Below are positions 7,701 to 16,726 of a stretch of 64,000 nt of DNA, piece after piece. Origin of the DNA: Exiguobacterium acetylicum (lineage in GTDB: Bacteria > Bacillota > Bacilli > Exiguobacteriales > Exiguobacteriaceae); NCBI RefSeq assembly GCF_019890935.1, contig NZ_CP082333.1, forward strand, positions 2,444,001 to 2,508,000, given 5' to 3'. Under the pieces are notes generated by a model. The model was not told the origin of the DNA. It saw only the letters and a list, made by a program, of their open reading frames with translations, and searched no databases. Positions within the stretch are counted from its first letter, which is position 1. Each line of letters begins with the position of its first letter. The position numbers and the translations under genes are program-made.

Positions 7701-9809
7701 TTACTCTACTCGATACGAAATCGCTTCTCCGGCTTCGACCGTCCGTCCGACATCAACGTCGACTTTTCGATCGCCACTGTTCGTGACGATGATCGGCGTC
7801 AGTAATGATGGTACGAGTGGTCGTACTTGTTCAAGATCGACATTGAGAAGTGGTGTCCCCGGTTCGACACGATCGCCGGCTTTCGCCAACGCCTCGAATC
7901 CTTTTCCTTCGAGTGACACCGTATCAATACCGATGTGGATTAAGATTTCATCTCCATTATCCGCAAGAATACCGATCGCGTGTTTCGTTGGGAAGAACGT
8001 CGTGATCTCACCAGAAACCGGAGAGACGACATATCCTTCCGTTGGTTCGATTGCATATCCGTCACCCATCATGCGACCGGAGAAGACTTGGTCCGGTACA
8101 TCATCGAGAGAACGAATGATACCGCTTAGTGGTGCAACATATCCATCTTCAGGCACGTAAGCCCCGCCACGATCCCCAGCGAGTGGACCGGTATCTGCTG
8201 TAGTTCCAGAAGTCCGTGCTTCGTCTCCCGTTGGAACTTGTGGAATTGGATCTGCTTCTGGTGTCTCTTTCGGTTTATAATTTGGATCTTTCATGATATC
8301 TGCCATCTCTGTCTTGATCCCGTCGGATTTCGGTCCAAAGATGGCTTGGACGTTATCTCCGACTTCAAGAACACCAGCAGCACCTAGTTCTTTCAAGCGC
8401 TCTTTGTTGACGCCTGATTTATCATTGACCGTAATCCGCAGACGCGTGATACAAGCATCTAAGTGTTTAATATTTGATGGACCACCGAATGCTTGTAGAA
8501 TTTCATACGGTAGATCGCCTGCTTGTGCCGTTGAGGTAGCGGCACCTTCTTTAATCGCTTCGCGTCCCGGAATCTTTAGATCAAACTTCGTGATGACGAA
8601 ACGGAATCCGAAGTAATAGATGACGGCGAAGACAAGACCGACTGGAATGACGAGCCACCACGAGGTTCGGTTCGGTAGAATCCCGAATAACGTGTAGTCA
8701 ATCAATCCACCGGAGAACGTCATCCCGATCTTGACGTTCAGTAAATCCATGATCATGAATGAAAGACCAGCAAAGACGGCGTGAACGGCAAACAAGAGTG
8801 GTGCAACGAAGACGAAGGAGAACTCGACTGGCTCCGTGATACCAGTCAGGAAAGAAGTCAACGCAGCTGAGAAATAGAGACCTTCGACGGCTTTACGACG
8901 ATCTTTTGCGACCGTGTGGTACATCGCAAGACAGGCTGCTGGCAGACCGAACATCATGAATGGATATTTCCCGGTCATATATGTCCCTGCCGTAAATGGT
9001 ACACCGTCCTTCAACTGTGCGAAGAAGATCCGCTGATCCCCATTGATGATCGTTCCGGCTTTATCCGTATATTCACCGAACTGGAACCAGAAACTTGAGT
9101 ACCAGATATGGTGAAGACCAAACGGAATCAATGAACGTTCGACGAGTCCAAAGATAAAGGCAGACAACGGTTCGTTCGCTTCGATGATTGTTTTCGAGAA
9201 CGTATTGATACCTGTTCCAATCGGTGGCCAAATGTACGATAAGGCAAACCCGGCGACAAGACTAAACAAGGCAGTTGCAATCGGAACAAAACGTTTCCCT
9301 GCGAAGAATCCGAGGAAATCAGGCAGTTTGATTTTAAAGAATTTATTATAACTGTACGCTGCTATCAAACCGGCAATGATCCCTCCGAATACCCCCATTT
9401 GCAAGGTCGGTATCCCGAGGACCGTCGCATACGACAAGTCACTCGCTTTCTGTGCTTCCGTGATTTTTTCTGGTGTGATCTGTAAGAAAGAACTGATGAC
9501 CTTGTTCATGATCAAGAAACCGACGATCGCTGCTAGACCGGCGACCCCTTCCCCATTCGCAAGACCAATCGCGACCCCGACGGCAAACAGTAACCCGAGG
9601 TTCGCAAAGATGATATCACCCGCATCCTGCATGACCCGCCAGATGACGACTAGCGAATCGTTCTCGAGGAACGGTAAATATTGCGTCAAGTTCGGGTTTT
9701 GAAACGCTGTCCCGAACGCGAGCAATAGCCCCGCTGCCGGCAAAATCGCTACCGGTAACATCAAGGCTTTACCGATCCGCTGTAAGACACCAAACACGTT
9801 TTTCCACAT
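7701..9809 (-). CDS. ptsG: Glucose-type PTS permease EIICBA
   Basis: A 702-aa membrane protein that transports and phosphorylates glucose or a related hexose. Domain order is IIC (about 1-410, multi-helix, with [17 protein letters not shown] and [12 protein letters not shown]), IIB with the phosphorylated Cys near residue 453 in [10 protein letters not shown], a linker rich in Pro/Thr/Gly, and a Crr-like IIA with His near 610 (KHAIGI) and the phosphorylated His near 625 (HIGIDTV). All phosphorylation residues are present. It follows the EIICB paralogue after a terminator, so it is probably transcribed separately; no RAT sequence is seen before it. N-acetylglucosamine or maltose specificity cannot be excluded. 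Confidence 0.88.
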   Translation of the reverse strand: MWKNVFGVLQRIGKALMLPVAILPAAGLLLAFGTAFQNPNLTQYLPFLENDSLVVIWRVMQDAGDIIFANLGLLFAVGVAIGLANGEGVAGLAAIVGFLIMNKVISSFLQITPEKITEAQKASDLSYATVLGIPTLQMGVFGGIIAGLIAAYSYNKFFKIKLPDFLGFFAGKRFVPIATALFSLVAGFALSYIWPPIGTGINTFSKTIIEANEPLSAFIFGLVERSLIPFGLHHIWYSSFWFQFGEYTDKAGTIINGDQRIFFAQLKDGVPFTAGTYMTGKYPFMMFGLPAACLAMYHTVAKDRRKAVEGLYFSAALTSFLTGITEPVEFSFVFVAPLLFAVHAVFAGLSFMIMDLLNVKIGMTFSGGLIDYTLFGILPNRTSWWLVIPVGLVFAVIYYFGFRFVITKFDLKIPGREAIKEGAATSTAQAGDLPYEILQAFGGPSNIKHLDACITRLRITVNDKSGVNKERLKELGAAGVLEVGDNVQAIFGPKSDGIKTEMADIMKDPNYKPKETPEADPIPQVPTGDEARTSGTTADTGPLAGDRGGAYVPEDGYVAPLSGIIRSLDDVPDQVFSGRMMGDGYAIEPTEGYVVSPVSGEITTFFPTKHAIGILADNGDEILIHIGIDTVSLEGKGFEALAKAGDRVEPGTPLLNVDLEQVRPLVPSLLTPIIVTNSGDRKVDVDVGRTVEAGEAISYRVE

Positions 9810-9895
9810 GCGTATATTCCCTCCTTTTTTTAAACAAACTACTTAGTTCATACCCTAAAATATTCTAGCGCAAAACGATTCTAAAAGATTTTTCC

Positions 9896-9930
9896 AAAAA
9901 AAATGAGCCCTTCCGCAGAAGGACTCACTC
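9896..9930 (-). terminator. Terminator of the EIICB gene
   Basis: Reverse strand GAGTCCTTC, TGC loop, GGAAGGGCTC, then eight T residues. Confidence 0.88.
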
Positions 9931-9938
9931 TAAAAACT

Positions 9939-11462
9939 TTAGACTGTTTTTTCTTGTTTACGTGATGCGATGACGGCTTGGATTTCAGACTTGATGTTGT
10001 CTGATTTCGGTCCGTAGATCGCTTGAACGTTGTTACCAACTTCAAGGACACCAGCAGCACCTAATTTTTTCAACTCATCTTTGTTGACTTTCGATTTGTC
10101 GAGAACTTCGACACGAAGACGTGTGATACATGCATCCAAGTGTTTGATGTTCGACTCTGAACCGAGTGCATCAAGGATACCTTCAGCGAGTTCAGAACCT
10201 TGAGCAGATGAAGTCTCTTGCGCTGCATCTTCACGACCTGGAGTTTTCAGGTTGAACTTGCGGATTGCGAAACGGAATCCAACATAGTAGATGACAGAGA
10301 GTGCAAGACCGACGACGATGACGAGCCACCACTGCGTGCGTCCTGGAAGAACACCGAAGAGAAGGAAGTCAATCAAACCACCAGAGAATGTCATACCGAT
10401 CTTAACGTTCAACAATTGCATCGTCATGAACGAGAGACCTGCGAAGACTGCGTGAACTGCGAACAAGATTGGAGCAACGAACAAGAATGCGAATTCGATT
10501 GGCTCTGTGATACCTGTCAAGAATGCTGTAAGTGCTGCTGATCCAAGAAGACCACCAACGACTGCACGGCGCTCAGGACGAGCTTCGTGGTACATAGCAA
10601 GAGCTGCTGCTGGAAGACCGAACATCATGAACGGGAATTTACCAGTCATGAATGTACCAGCAGTCAATTCAACGTTATCTTTCAATTGAGCGAAGAAGAT
10701 CGCTTGGTCACCACGAACGACATCACCTGCTGCATTCGTGTACGAACCGAATTCGAACCAGAATGGTGCATAGAAGATGTGGTGAAGACCGAATGGAATC
10801 AACGAACGTTCGATGAGACCGAAGACGAATGCTGCGAGTGTTGGGTTTTTCTCCATCATGAAGTGGGAGAATGTGTTCAATCCGTCCTGTGCGAACGGCC
10901 AAACGAATACAAGTACAAGACCTGCGAACAATGAAACGACAGCAGTGACGATTGGAACGAAACGTTTACCAGCAAAGAATCCGAGGAACTGCGGCAATTC
11001 GAGATTATGGTACTTCCCGTATGCCCAAGCTGCAATCAGACCGATGATGATACCACCGAATACCCCAGTTTGAAGTGTTGGGATACCGAGTACGTTTGCA
11101 TACCCTTGACCGTTAGCAACCATTTCTGGTGTAACGCCGAGCCAAACGCTCATTGTTTTGTTCATGATCAAGAATCCGACGATTGCCGCAAGTCCGGCTG
11201 CGCCGTCCCCTGCAAGACCAATCGCGACACCGACCGCGAATAAGAGTGCTAAGTTACCGAAGATGATATCCCCGGCTGCTTCCATCAATTTTGCAACCTT
11301 GATGATTGCATCATTTTTCAAGAACTCGAGTTTTGACGTCAAGTTCGGATTTTGCATCGCGTTACCGAATCCGAGTAGGATACCGGCAGCTGGCAAAATC
11401 GCTACAGGAAGCATCAACGCTTTACCGACACGTTGAAGAACAGCAAAAATCTGTTTGAACAT
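9939..11462 (-). CDS. Glucose-type PTS permease EIICB (no IIA domain)
   Basis: A 507-aa paralogue of the neighbouring EIICBA, with the same IIC core ([30 protein letters not shown]) and IIB domain; the phosphorylated Cys is near residue 445 in [10 protein letters not shown]. It stops after IIB, so it must receive phosphate from a IIA elsewhere, possibly the IIA of the adjacent EIICBA. It lies directly behind glcT and its leader holds a GlcT-type RAT and terminator, so its expression is expected to be induced by the sugar. A strong GGAGGA RBS precedes the ATG. Divergence between the two copies suggests an old duplication. Confidence 0.88.
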   Translation of the reverse strand: MFKQIFAVLQRVGKALMLPVAILPAAGILLGFGNAMQNPNLTSKLEFLKNDAIIKVAKLMEAAGDIIFGNLALLFAVGVAIGLAGDGAAGLAAIVGFLIMNKTMSVWLGVTPEMVANGQGYANVLGIPTLQTGVFGGIIIGLIAAWAYGKYHNLELPQFLGFFAGKRFVPIVTAVVSLFAGLVLVFVWPFAQDGLNTFSHFMMEKNPTLAAFVFGLIERSLIPFGLHHIFYAPFWFEFGSYTNAAGDVVRGDQAIFFAQLKDNVELTAGTFMTGKFPFMMFGLPAAALAMYHEARPERRAVVGGLLGSAALTAFLTGITEPIEFAFLFVAPILFAVHAVFAGLSFMTMQLLNVKIGMTFSGGLIDFLLFGVLPGRTQWWLVIVVGLALSVIYYVGFRFAIRKFNLKTPGREDAAQETSSAQGSELAEGILDALGSESNIKHLDACITRLRVEVLDKSKVNKDELKKLGAAGVLEVGNNVQAIYGPKSDNIKSEIQAVIASRKQEKTV

Positions 11463-11522
11463 GTGTGTTTCCTCCTTTTCCTGTTAAGAGCGAAGTATGA
11501 TGAATAATGCCAATGATTGAGA

Positions 11523-11550
11523 CGAAAAAAGTCAGACATCTGACCGATTT
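11523..11550 (-). terminator. Second hairpin in the EIICB leader
   Basis: Reverse strand GTCAGA, two-base loop, TCTGAC, followed by six T residues. It lies downstream of the RAT-linked terminator and may act as a second stop or a bidirectional terminator. Confidence 0.6.
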
Positions 11551-11556
11551 TTTACA

Positions 11557-11652
11557 GAAAAAAATCAGGCACGAGCGGATTGTAGACAATAGACTTATCC
11601 CGTTGCATAACGGAAATAAAGCTTCTTGCCCGACATCCCACTCATGCCTGAT
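11557..11652 (-). terminator. Regulated terminator in the EIICB leader
   Basis: On the reverse strand the 5' arm ATCAGGCATGAGTGGG pairs (with G-T wobbles) with a 3' arm reading CCGCTCGTGCCTGAT, followed by seven T residues. The 5' arm shares 12 nt with the RAT, so the two structures exclude each other. Confidence 0.8.
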
Positions 11653-11666
11653 CGTATCAGTAACAC
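11641..11666 (-). promoter_or_regulatory. RAT (ribonucleic antiterminator) for GlcT
   Basis: Reverse strand GTGTTACTG, 7 nt, CAGGCATGAG resembles the BglG/GlcT RAT consensus (TTGTTACTG...GCAGGCAAAAC). It starts about 14 nt after the glcT stop codon and overlaps the terminator's 5' arm, the arrangement known from Bacillus ptsG. Binding of unphosphorylated GlcT would block termination and allow EIICB expression. Confidence 0.78.
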
Positions 11667-11679
11667 GTAGTCCGTGCGG

Positions 11680-12537
11680 TCATTTACCTGAATCGTACTG
11701 CACTAAGCGTTGCAGATGCATCGTAAGATACGTCGCCTCACCGCGCGGTACCGCTTTCTTCAACTGACGTTCCATGATGGACATCAGCTCCCAAGCAGTA
11801 TCATAGCATAGCGGATATTCTTCACGCAATAGCTTTTCTACTTTTTCTGGAGCCTCTAGATACTCCCCATTGGAAACCCTTTCAATCGCTGAACGAAGAT
11901 GCCGAATCAGACGCTTGTAATCAAGCGATTTTCGATCGATTTTAATCTCCAGTCGCTGTTCGATATGACTAGCAATTAAACCGACGAGTTGATGATGGCG
12001 GTTAACTTCGAGTACGTCTTTGAAGTTCGTCGCTGAATGAATATGAAGTGCGATGAATCCTGTCTCAGCTGGAGGCAGGTAAAAATTCATCTCGGCACTG
12101 ATGAACTCGACGATTTCTTCTGCAAGGGCGTACTCTTCCGGATACAAGGCTTCCGTTTCAGCAAGAAACGGATTCGTGACTTCCATTCCTTGTTCCAGTC
12201 GCTTGAACGTAAACGTCAAATGATCCGTCAATCCGATATGGATATGTTCGTCGACCTTTTTTCCGAAGCGTGTCTCGATCATCGAGACGATCTCGTTCAT
12301 CAACGCGATGAAATTCTCATCGAGATGACCGACGAGCGCCTTATATTGATCCTGTTCTTCTTTATCCTTCAACGTGTAGACTTTTTCCAACTTGTCGAGA
12401 TCTGTCAGTTGATCGCCTGGCTTCCGACCGAAGCCAATCCCTTTCGCGAGGATAATGACTTCCTGATTCGCACCAGTCGAACAAATGACGACATTATTAT
12501 TCAATACCTTGATAACGTGGTACATTTGTTTATCCAT
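11680..12537 (-). CDS. glcT: PTS transcription antiterminator GlcT (BglG family)
   Basis: A 285-aa RNA-binding antiterminator. The N-terminal CAT domain (about 1-60; MYHVIKVLNNNVVICS, ILAKGIGFGRKPGD) binds RAT RNA. Two PRD domains follow, with the regulatory histidines in HIHIGLTDHL and ALHIHSATNF (PRD1) and RHLRSAIERV and TMHLQRL (PRD2). EII components phosphorylate PRD1 and inactivate it when glucose is absent. Its immediate downstream target is the EIICB gene, whose leader has the RAT. A TATAAT at 12589-12594 may be its -10 box, but no good -35 is seen. Confidence 0.9.
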   Translation of the reverse strand: MDKQMYHVIKVLNNNVVICSTGANQEVIILAKGIGFGRKPGDQLTDLDKLEKVYTLKDKEEQDQYKALVGHLDENFIALMNEIVSMIETRFGKKVDEHIHIGLTDHLTFTFKRLEQGMEVTNPFLAETEALYPEEYALAEEIVEFISAEMNFYLPPAETGFIALHIHSATNFKDVLEVNRHHQLVGLIASHIEQRLEIKIDRKSLDYKRLIRHLRSAIERVSNGEYLEAPEKVEKLLREEYPLCYDTAWELMSIMERQLKKAVPRGEATYLTMHLQRLVQYDSGK

Positions 12538-12611
12538 TCGCTCTCAACCCAATCTGCTCTTACACATTTATTTAAAGACATTGTTTTTATTATAACGGTT
12601 TTTCAGACACG

Positions 12612-12640
12612 AAAAAAGCCTACTTACTCAAGTAGACTTT
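12612..12640 (-). terminator. Terminator of yuiB
   Basis: Reverse strand AGTCTACTT, GAGT loop, AAGTAGGCT, then T-run. It touches the yuiB stop codon. Confidence 0.85.
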
Positions 12641-12956
12641 AAAACATTTGGTAACCGCTCTTACGCAAGAAGCGAATCGATAGACCGGCGATGATGATTC
12701 CGGCAAGACCAGCCGCGAACATCGTGATATCCGCTGTCTGTAGACCAGCAATTCGGTCTCCGAGATTCGGAATCGCTTCACGAGCATTCGTGAAGTATTC
12801 GAGCGTCGATTGGTTGTCGATCATCATGATGATGATGACCGGATAGAGTACGAGCATCACCCATGTACTCCGCAACAACATGTTTAAGATGAATCCGATA
12901 CTAAAGAACATGACGAGATAAAGGACACTCCCGATCACGGCTTGAATGATATGCAT
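12639..12956 (-). CDS. yuiB: YuiB-like membrane protein
   Basis: A 105-aa protein with three predicted helices (VIGSVLYLVMFFSIGFIL, MLVLYPVIIIMM and a C-terminal FAAGLAGIIIAGLSI). It matches Bacillus YuiB in length and in its place beside the NADH dehydrogenase gene yumB and yumC. Function is not established; the conserved neighbourhood suggests a link to respiration. The ATG at 12954-12956 has AAAGGGGGAA upstream. It lies after the yumB terminator, so it is read by run-through or its own promoter. Confidence 0.75.
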   Translation of the reverse strand: MHIIQAVIGSVLYLVMFFSIGFILNMLLRSTWVMLVLYPVIIIMMIDNQSTLEYFTNAREAIPNLGDRIAGLQTADITMFAAGLAGIIIAGLSIRFLRKSGYQMF

Positions 12957-12992
12957 ACTGTTCCCCCTTTGAATCTCTTCTAGTATAACCGA

Positions 12993-13026
12993 CAAAAAAG
13001 GCAAATGCACGAGTGTACATTTGCCT
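12993..13026 (-). terminator. Terminator of yumB
   Basis: Reverse strand GGCAAATGTAC and GTGCATTTGCC stem followed by six T residues. Confidence 0.88.
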
Positions 13027-13037
13027 AAAACGTGAAC

Positions 13038-14249
13038 TTAGAACTTCCCTTTTTTGATCGCAAGACCAAGTTTTTTCAGTTCGAAGAAGTGTTTGTTGTC
13101 GATGACTTTTTTCATGAACGATGCGTTACGACCGTAGATCTTCTTACCGAAGACCATGCCGATGCCGTCTTTGTGACCAAGTGAAGCGACCGTTCCTTTG
13201 TTCTCGTACGTGAATGTCGATGTTTGACGACCCGCGATGAGTGCTGCGATGTTCTCAGCGACTTTGTGTGCTTGTTGTGTCGCGATTTGTGCAGTCGGTG
13301 GGTACGGACGGTTCGAACTAGGATCCATGACTGCTGAACAGTCACCGATCATGAAGACATTGTCGTGTCCTGGAACACGGAGATCTTCTTCAACGACGAC
13401 ACGGTTACGCATCGCTTCGAAACCAGATGCTGCAACGACTGGGTTCCCGCTGACGCCACCTGTCCAGATGATCGTGCTTGCTTCGATCGTCTCAGTCGTG
13501 TCACCTTGAAGCGGACCGAACGTGACGCTTCCTGGTCCACATTCCTTGATGCCGTTACCGAGTTTGAACTCGACGCCTTGGCGCTCAAGCCATTTGTGTG
13601 CGTAGTTGACGAGATCAGCATCGAATCCTGGAAGGACTGTTGGCGCTGCCTCGATGTTGACGACACGAACGAGTTCGCGTGGGATGTCATATTGTTTGCA
13701 CAGTTCTGGAATACGGTTGACGAGCTCACCCATGAACTCGATTCCTGTGAATCCAGCACCACCAACAACGATCGTCAAGAGTGAACGATCTTGTGATCCT
13801 GTTGTTTTGTACTGTGCGAATGAGTAATCGATATGTTCCTTGATTTTACGGACGCTGTTCAACGAGCTGATCGTCAGCGCGTGTTCCTTCAATCCTTTGA
13901 TACCGAATGTTTCAGGAACGCCACCGAGAGCAACGACGACGTAATCGTAAGGAACTGTTCCGCCATCTTGTAAAAGAACCGTTTTAGCAGCCGTGTCGAC
14001 TTTCTCGACGATACCTTTGACAAGTTTGACGCGTGACGGGTTGATGACATCATTGATGTAGATGCGCGCTTGCTCCGCAGACATCGTACCTGCAGCTGGT
14101 TCATGCAACCAAGTTGTTTGGTAATGATAGTCGTGTTTGTTAATCAACGTGATGTTCGCTTGATCGACGCCGAGTTTCTTTTGAAGGTTGACTGCTGTGA
14201 TCAATCCACCGTAGCCCGCTCCAAGAATAACAATGTTAGGTGTGTTCAT
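13038..14249 (-). CDS. yumB: Type II NADH dehydrogenase (YumB/Ndh)
   Basis: A 403-aa single-subunit, non-proton-pumping NADH:quinone oxidoreductase, peripheral on the inner membrane face. The FAD Rossmann motif GAGYGG lies at about residues 10-15 and the NADH-binding GGAGFTGIEFMGEL at about 165-178; IGDCSAVMDP near the C-terminus is the second FAD contact. The ATG at 14247-14249 has AAGGAG nine nt before it; a longer upstream frame lacks an RBS. A Rex-type operator 32 bp upstream suggests induction when the NADH/NAD+ ratio rises. Confidence 0.9.
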   Translation of the reverse strand: MNTPNIVILGAGYGGLITAVNLQKKLGVDQANITLINKHDYHYQTTWLHEPAAGTMSAEQARIYINDVINPSRVKLVKGIVEKVDTAAKTVLLQDGGTVPYDYVVVALGGVPETFGIKGLKEHALTISSLNSVRKIKEHIDYSFAQYKTTGSQDRSLLTIVVGGAGFTGIEFMGELVNRIPELCKQYDIPRELVRVVNIEAAPTVLPGFDADLVNYAHKWLERQGVEFKLGNGIKECGPGSVTFGPLQGDTTETIEASTIIWTGGVSGNPVVAASGFEAMRNRVVVEEDLRVPGHDNVFMIGDCSAVMDPSSNRPYPPTAQIATQQAHKVAENIAALIAGRQTSTFTYENKGTVASLGHKDGIGMVFGKKIYGRNASFMKKVIDNKHFFELKKLGLAIKKGKF

Positions 14250-14280
14250 GTTCTGATACTCCTTACGAATCGTAGTTTTG

Positions 14281-14298
14281 TTGTGATTTTCTTCACAT
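14281..14298 (-). promoter_or_regulatory. Rex-type operator upstream of NADH dehydrogenase
   Basis: TTGTGATTTTCTTCACAT matches the Rex consensus TTGTGA-N6-TCACAA at 11 of 12 arm positions. It lies 32 bp upstream of the yumB ATG. Rex is an NADH-sensing repressor that controls ndh genes in Bacillus. Confidence 0.7.
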
Positions 14299-14432
14299 TC
14301 AATTACAGACGAATGCTCAAAAATTTTGTTCAAATAATGTTCACATGTCTATAAGCCTATTGAAACACTTTTCAGGAATGATTGCAAAAGAAAAATGTAA
14401 TTTCCCTTAAAAAAATGTGAGATGTCCCGTAC

Positions 14433-14463
14433 TTGCACCTTCACCCCCTACTTCCTATATAAT
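14433..14463 (+). promoter_or_regulatory. Candidate promoter of yumC
   Basis: TTGCAC, 17-bp spacer, TATATA (or TATAAT two bases on with a 19-bp spacer), 30 bp before the start codon. Confidence 0.6.
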
Positions 14464-14492
14464 GGACCTATCCAACGCTAGGAGGGAATCAG

Positions 14493-15491
14493 ATGCACCA
14501 ACCATATGATGTCACGATCATCGGCGGCGGTCCGGTCGGACTGTTCACCGCGTTTTATTCAGGAATGCGCCAGATGAAGACGAAGGTCATCGAGAGTCTA
14601 CCTCAATTAGGTGGTCAACTCGCTACGCTTTATCCTGAAAAATATATATACGATATTGCCGGTTTTCCGAAAGTAAAAGCACAGGAACTGGTCGATCGGT
14701 TGCTTGAACAAGCAAATGAATTCGATCCGACATACGTGCTCGGTGAGACCGTCATCGCTTATGAACGGATGGATGACGGAATCATCCGCCTCGTCACGAA
14801 CAAAGGCGAGCATTATACGAAGACCGTCATCTTGACGGCAGGAAACGGCTCGTTCGCTGCGCGTCCACTCGGAGTGGCGGATGCAGAACGCTTCGAAGAA
14901 ACGAACTTACACTATTTCGTCAACGACATGGAACGTTTCAAGGATCGCCAAGTCGTCTTACTGGGTGGCGGTGACTCAGCAGTTGACTGGTCATTGATGC
15001 TTGAGCCGATCGCAAAATCCGTCACGCTCGTCCACCGTCGTGATAAGTTCCGTGCCCATGAACATTCGGTCGAATTGTTACACGATTCGTCCGTCAACGT
15101 CATGACGCCGTATACACTTGAATCGGTTACAGGTGAGACGCACATCGAGACGCTGACGTTCAAACATGCTGAAAGTGGTGAAGTCGTCGTCGTCGCTGCT
15201 GACGATGTCGTCTGTAACTTCGGTTTCGTCTCGTCACTCGGACCGCTCAAAGAATGGGAAGTCGAATTCGAACGCAATTCGATTCGTGTCAATTCGAAGA
15301 TGGAGACTGCGATTCCGGGCGTCTTCGCTTGTGGTGATATCGCGACTTACGAAGGACGCGTCAAACTAATCGCAACGGGCTTCGGTGAAGCACCGATCGC
15401 CGTTAACCAAGCGAAACTTCTCGTTGATCCATCTGCTCGTCACCCGCAACACTCGACGAGTCTGTTCGAAAAAGTAACGAATCATTCTTGA
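14493..15491 (+). CDS. yumC: Ferredoxin/flavodoxin-NADP+ reductase (thioredoxin-reductase-like, YumC)
   Basis: A 332-aa FAD enzyme that moves electrons between NADPH and ferredoxin or flavodoxin. It has [16 protein letters not shown] at the start (FAD binding), SLPQLGGQL, the NADPH-binding [14 protein letters not shown] at about residue 155-170 and FACGDIATY near the end. It lacks the CxxC redox motif of true thioredoxin reductase, as expected for YumC. RBS AGGAGGGA precedes the ATG. It is divergent from yumB, keeping the Bacillus yumB-yumC neighbourhood. A strong bidirectional terminator follows. Confidence 0.92.
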   Translation: MHQPYDVTIIGGGPVGLFTAFYSGMRQMKTKVIESLPQLGGQLATLYPEKYIYDIAGFPKVKAQELVDRLLEQANEFDPTYVLGETVIAYERMDDGIIRLVTNKGEHYTKTVILTAGNGSFAARPLGVADAERFEETNLHYFVNDMERFKDRQVVLLGGGDSAVDWSLMLEPIAKSVTLVHRRDKFRAHEHSVELLHDSSVNVMTPYTLESVTGETHIETLTFKHAESGEVVVVAADDVVCNFGFVSSLGPLKEWEVEFERNSIRVNSKMETAIPGVFACGDIATYEGRVKLIATGFGEAPIAVNQAKLLVDPSARHPQHSTSLFEKVTNHS

Positions 15492-15513
15492 GATAACTGA
15501 ATGGCTGTAAACA

Positions 15514-15563
15514 AATAAGAGGTCGAATTCCGGATAACATACCGGAGTCCGACCTCTTATTTA
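15514..15563 (+). terminator. Bidirectional terminator after yumC
   Basis: AATAAGAGGTCGA...TCCGG and CCGGAGTCCGACCTCTTATT form a long, nearly perfect stem, followed by T-rich sequence. Confidence 0.8.
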
Positions 15564-15608
15564 GATGGAATCACATATAGGACATGACCAAACATTTTCG
15601 ACTCCTAC

Positions 15609-15637
15609 AGGAAAAAGGAAGCACGATGTGTGCTTCC
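15609..15637 (-). terminator. Terminator of the epimerase-GNAT-GNAT operon
   Basis: Reverse strand GGAAGCAC, ACATC, GTGCTTCC then five T residues. It lies 98 bp beyond the last stop codon. Confidence 0.8.
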
Positions 15638-15699
15638 GTCAGGGATAGGTAAGACCCGACAGATCACATGGAATGGGAACTGGCGCGGCTTATATCCCG

Positions 15700-15730
15700 C
15701 CTGAGGAAAGCGAAGATGTTGAAAACGTCC
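15700..15730. repeat. 31-bp dispersed repeat, copy A
   Basis: This segment is 27/31 identical to 52427-52457 and in the same orientation. Both copies lie a few bases after the stop codon of a minus-strand gene (here 4 bp after the GNAT stop at 15735). Core on the minus strand: CTTCGCT-x-TCCTCAGG. Confidence 0.65.
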
Positions 15731-15734
15731 GATT

Positions 15735-16226
15735 TCATACGGATGATCTTTTAACAGGTATCCGGTAAACCCGTTGCACGAGTTCGACCCCACCTCGCTC
15801 AATCATCGATTCTTCGAAGATCTGACCACCGAATCGCTCGTAAAACTGACACGCTGGATTATCCCGCAAGACAGAAACCTGCATCGTCTCATATTCCGCT
15901 AAGTCCTCAGCGATGCGTTGAAACAACGCTTTTCCGAGTCCTTGTCCTTGCGACGCTTGCAAGACATAAATCGCATACAGCTCCCCTTCACGCGCATCAC
16001 TTCGATTCGCTCCACCTTGCGCAAAGCCAACGACTTCTTCTCCTGACACGGCAACATAGACGCGCTGATCAATTAACGTCTGTCCCCATTGTTTCGTCCG
16101 TTTTTCGTGCGATAACTGCACTAAATAAGTGTCCGGAATAATACCTTGATACGTCTCGCGCCAGGCATCAATATGAACGCGGGCGATGGCTGACGCATCT
16201 TCAAGACGTGCTTCACGAATCCTCAT
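15735..16226 (-). CDS. GNAT family N-acetyltransferase
   Basis: A 163-aa protein of the GNAT fold that transfers acetyl from acetyl-CoA to an amine. The acetyl-CoA binding motif A is in QASQGQGLGKALFQRIAEDL (R/Q-x-x-G-x-G/A pattern) at about residues 95-115, and the C-terminal NPACQFYERFGGQI is motif B. The start overlaps the previous GNAT gene in an ATGA arrangement, so it is the third gene of a three-gene operon. Substrate unknown. Confidence 0.85.
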   Translation of the reverse strand: MRIREARLEDASAIARVHIDAWRETYQGIIPDTYLVQLSHEKRTKQWGQTLIDQRVYVAVSGEEVVGFAQGGANRSDAREGELYAIYVLQASQGQGLGKALFQRIAEDLAEYETMQVSVLRDNPACQFYERFGGQIFEESMIERGGVELVQRVYRIPVKRSSV

Positions 16227-16726
16227 AACGGGATGATGAAGCGACGTGTCTCGCGTCCATTACGAACAGTCGGCTCAATTTCTCGTCCGCCGTTCGCCAA
16301 GATGACACGGCGAGATGCTAGATTATCAACGCCACACGTCAATAGCACTTGATCGAGTCCACGTTGCCGTGCTTCTTCTAGCGCTAAACGGAGCCCGGTC
16401 GTCGCATATCCTTTCTGACGCTCGGATGGTCGGATGCCGTATCCGATGTGTCCGCCGTACAACTTCAAGTTCTCCGTCAAGTCATGCCGGAAGTTCAGCG
16501 CACCGACGATTCGTTGCCCGTCGACCATCCAGTACGTCGAATGGGTGACAAGACCCGGTCTGACTGTTGTCTCCATTTCCTTCAGTTCCGCAAAATAAGC
16601 GCCCAGTGGTTCATATGTGTCTCCGACTGCTTCCGGCACGATCGTTTCGCCCGACTCTCGCCAGTCTTCTAAAAAGGCGCGGTATTCTGTCTCCCATGCG
16701 AGGGTTGGTTTCATCAACTGCATCAT
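16223..16726 (-). CDS. GNAT family N-acetyltransferase
   Basis: A 167-aa GNAT protein. Features are GHIGYGIRPSERQKGYATTGL (beta-4 and acetyl-CoA loop R-x-x-G-x-A) at about residues 95-115 and NLASRRVILANGG, the usual C-terminal motif. It resembles the RimJ/RimL-like predicted acetyltransferases with an N-terminal FLEDWRESGE segment. ATGA overlaps with both neighbours place it in the middle of the operon. Substrate unknown. Confidence 0.83.
   Translation of the reverse strand: MMQLMKPTLAWETEYRAFLEDWRESGETIVPEAVGDTYEPLGAYFAELKEMETTVRPGLVTHSTYWMVDGQRIVGALNFRHDLTENLKLYGGHIGYGIRPSERQKGYATTGLRLALEEARQRGLDQVLLTCGVDNLASRRVILANGGREIEPTVRNGRETRRFIIPL

Noticed and set aside
15605-15802. A 65-aa frame on the minus strand over the repeat and terminator
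   Set aside because: It overlaps the end of the GNAT gene, has no RBS and runs through the terminator hairpin.
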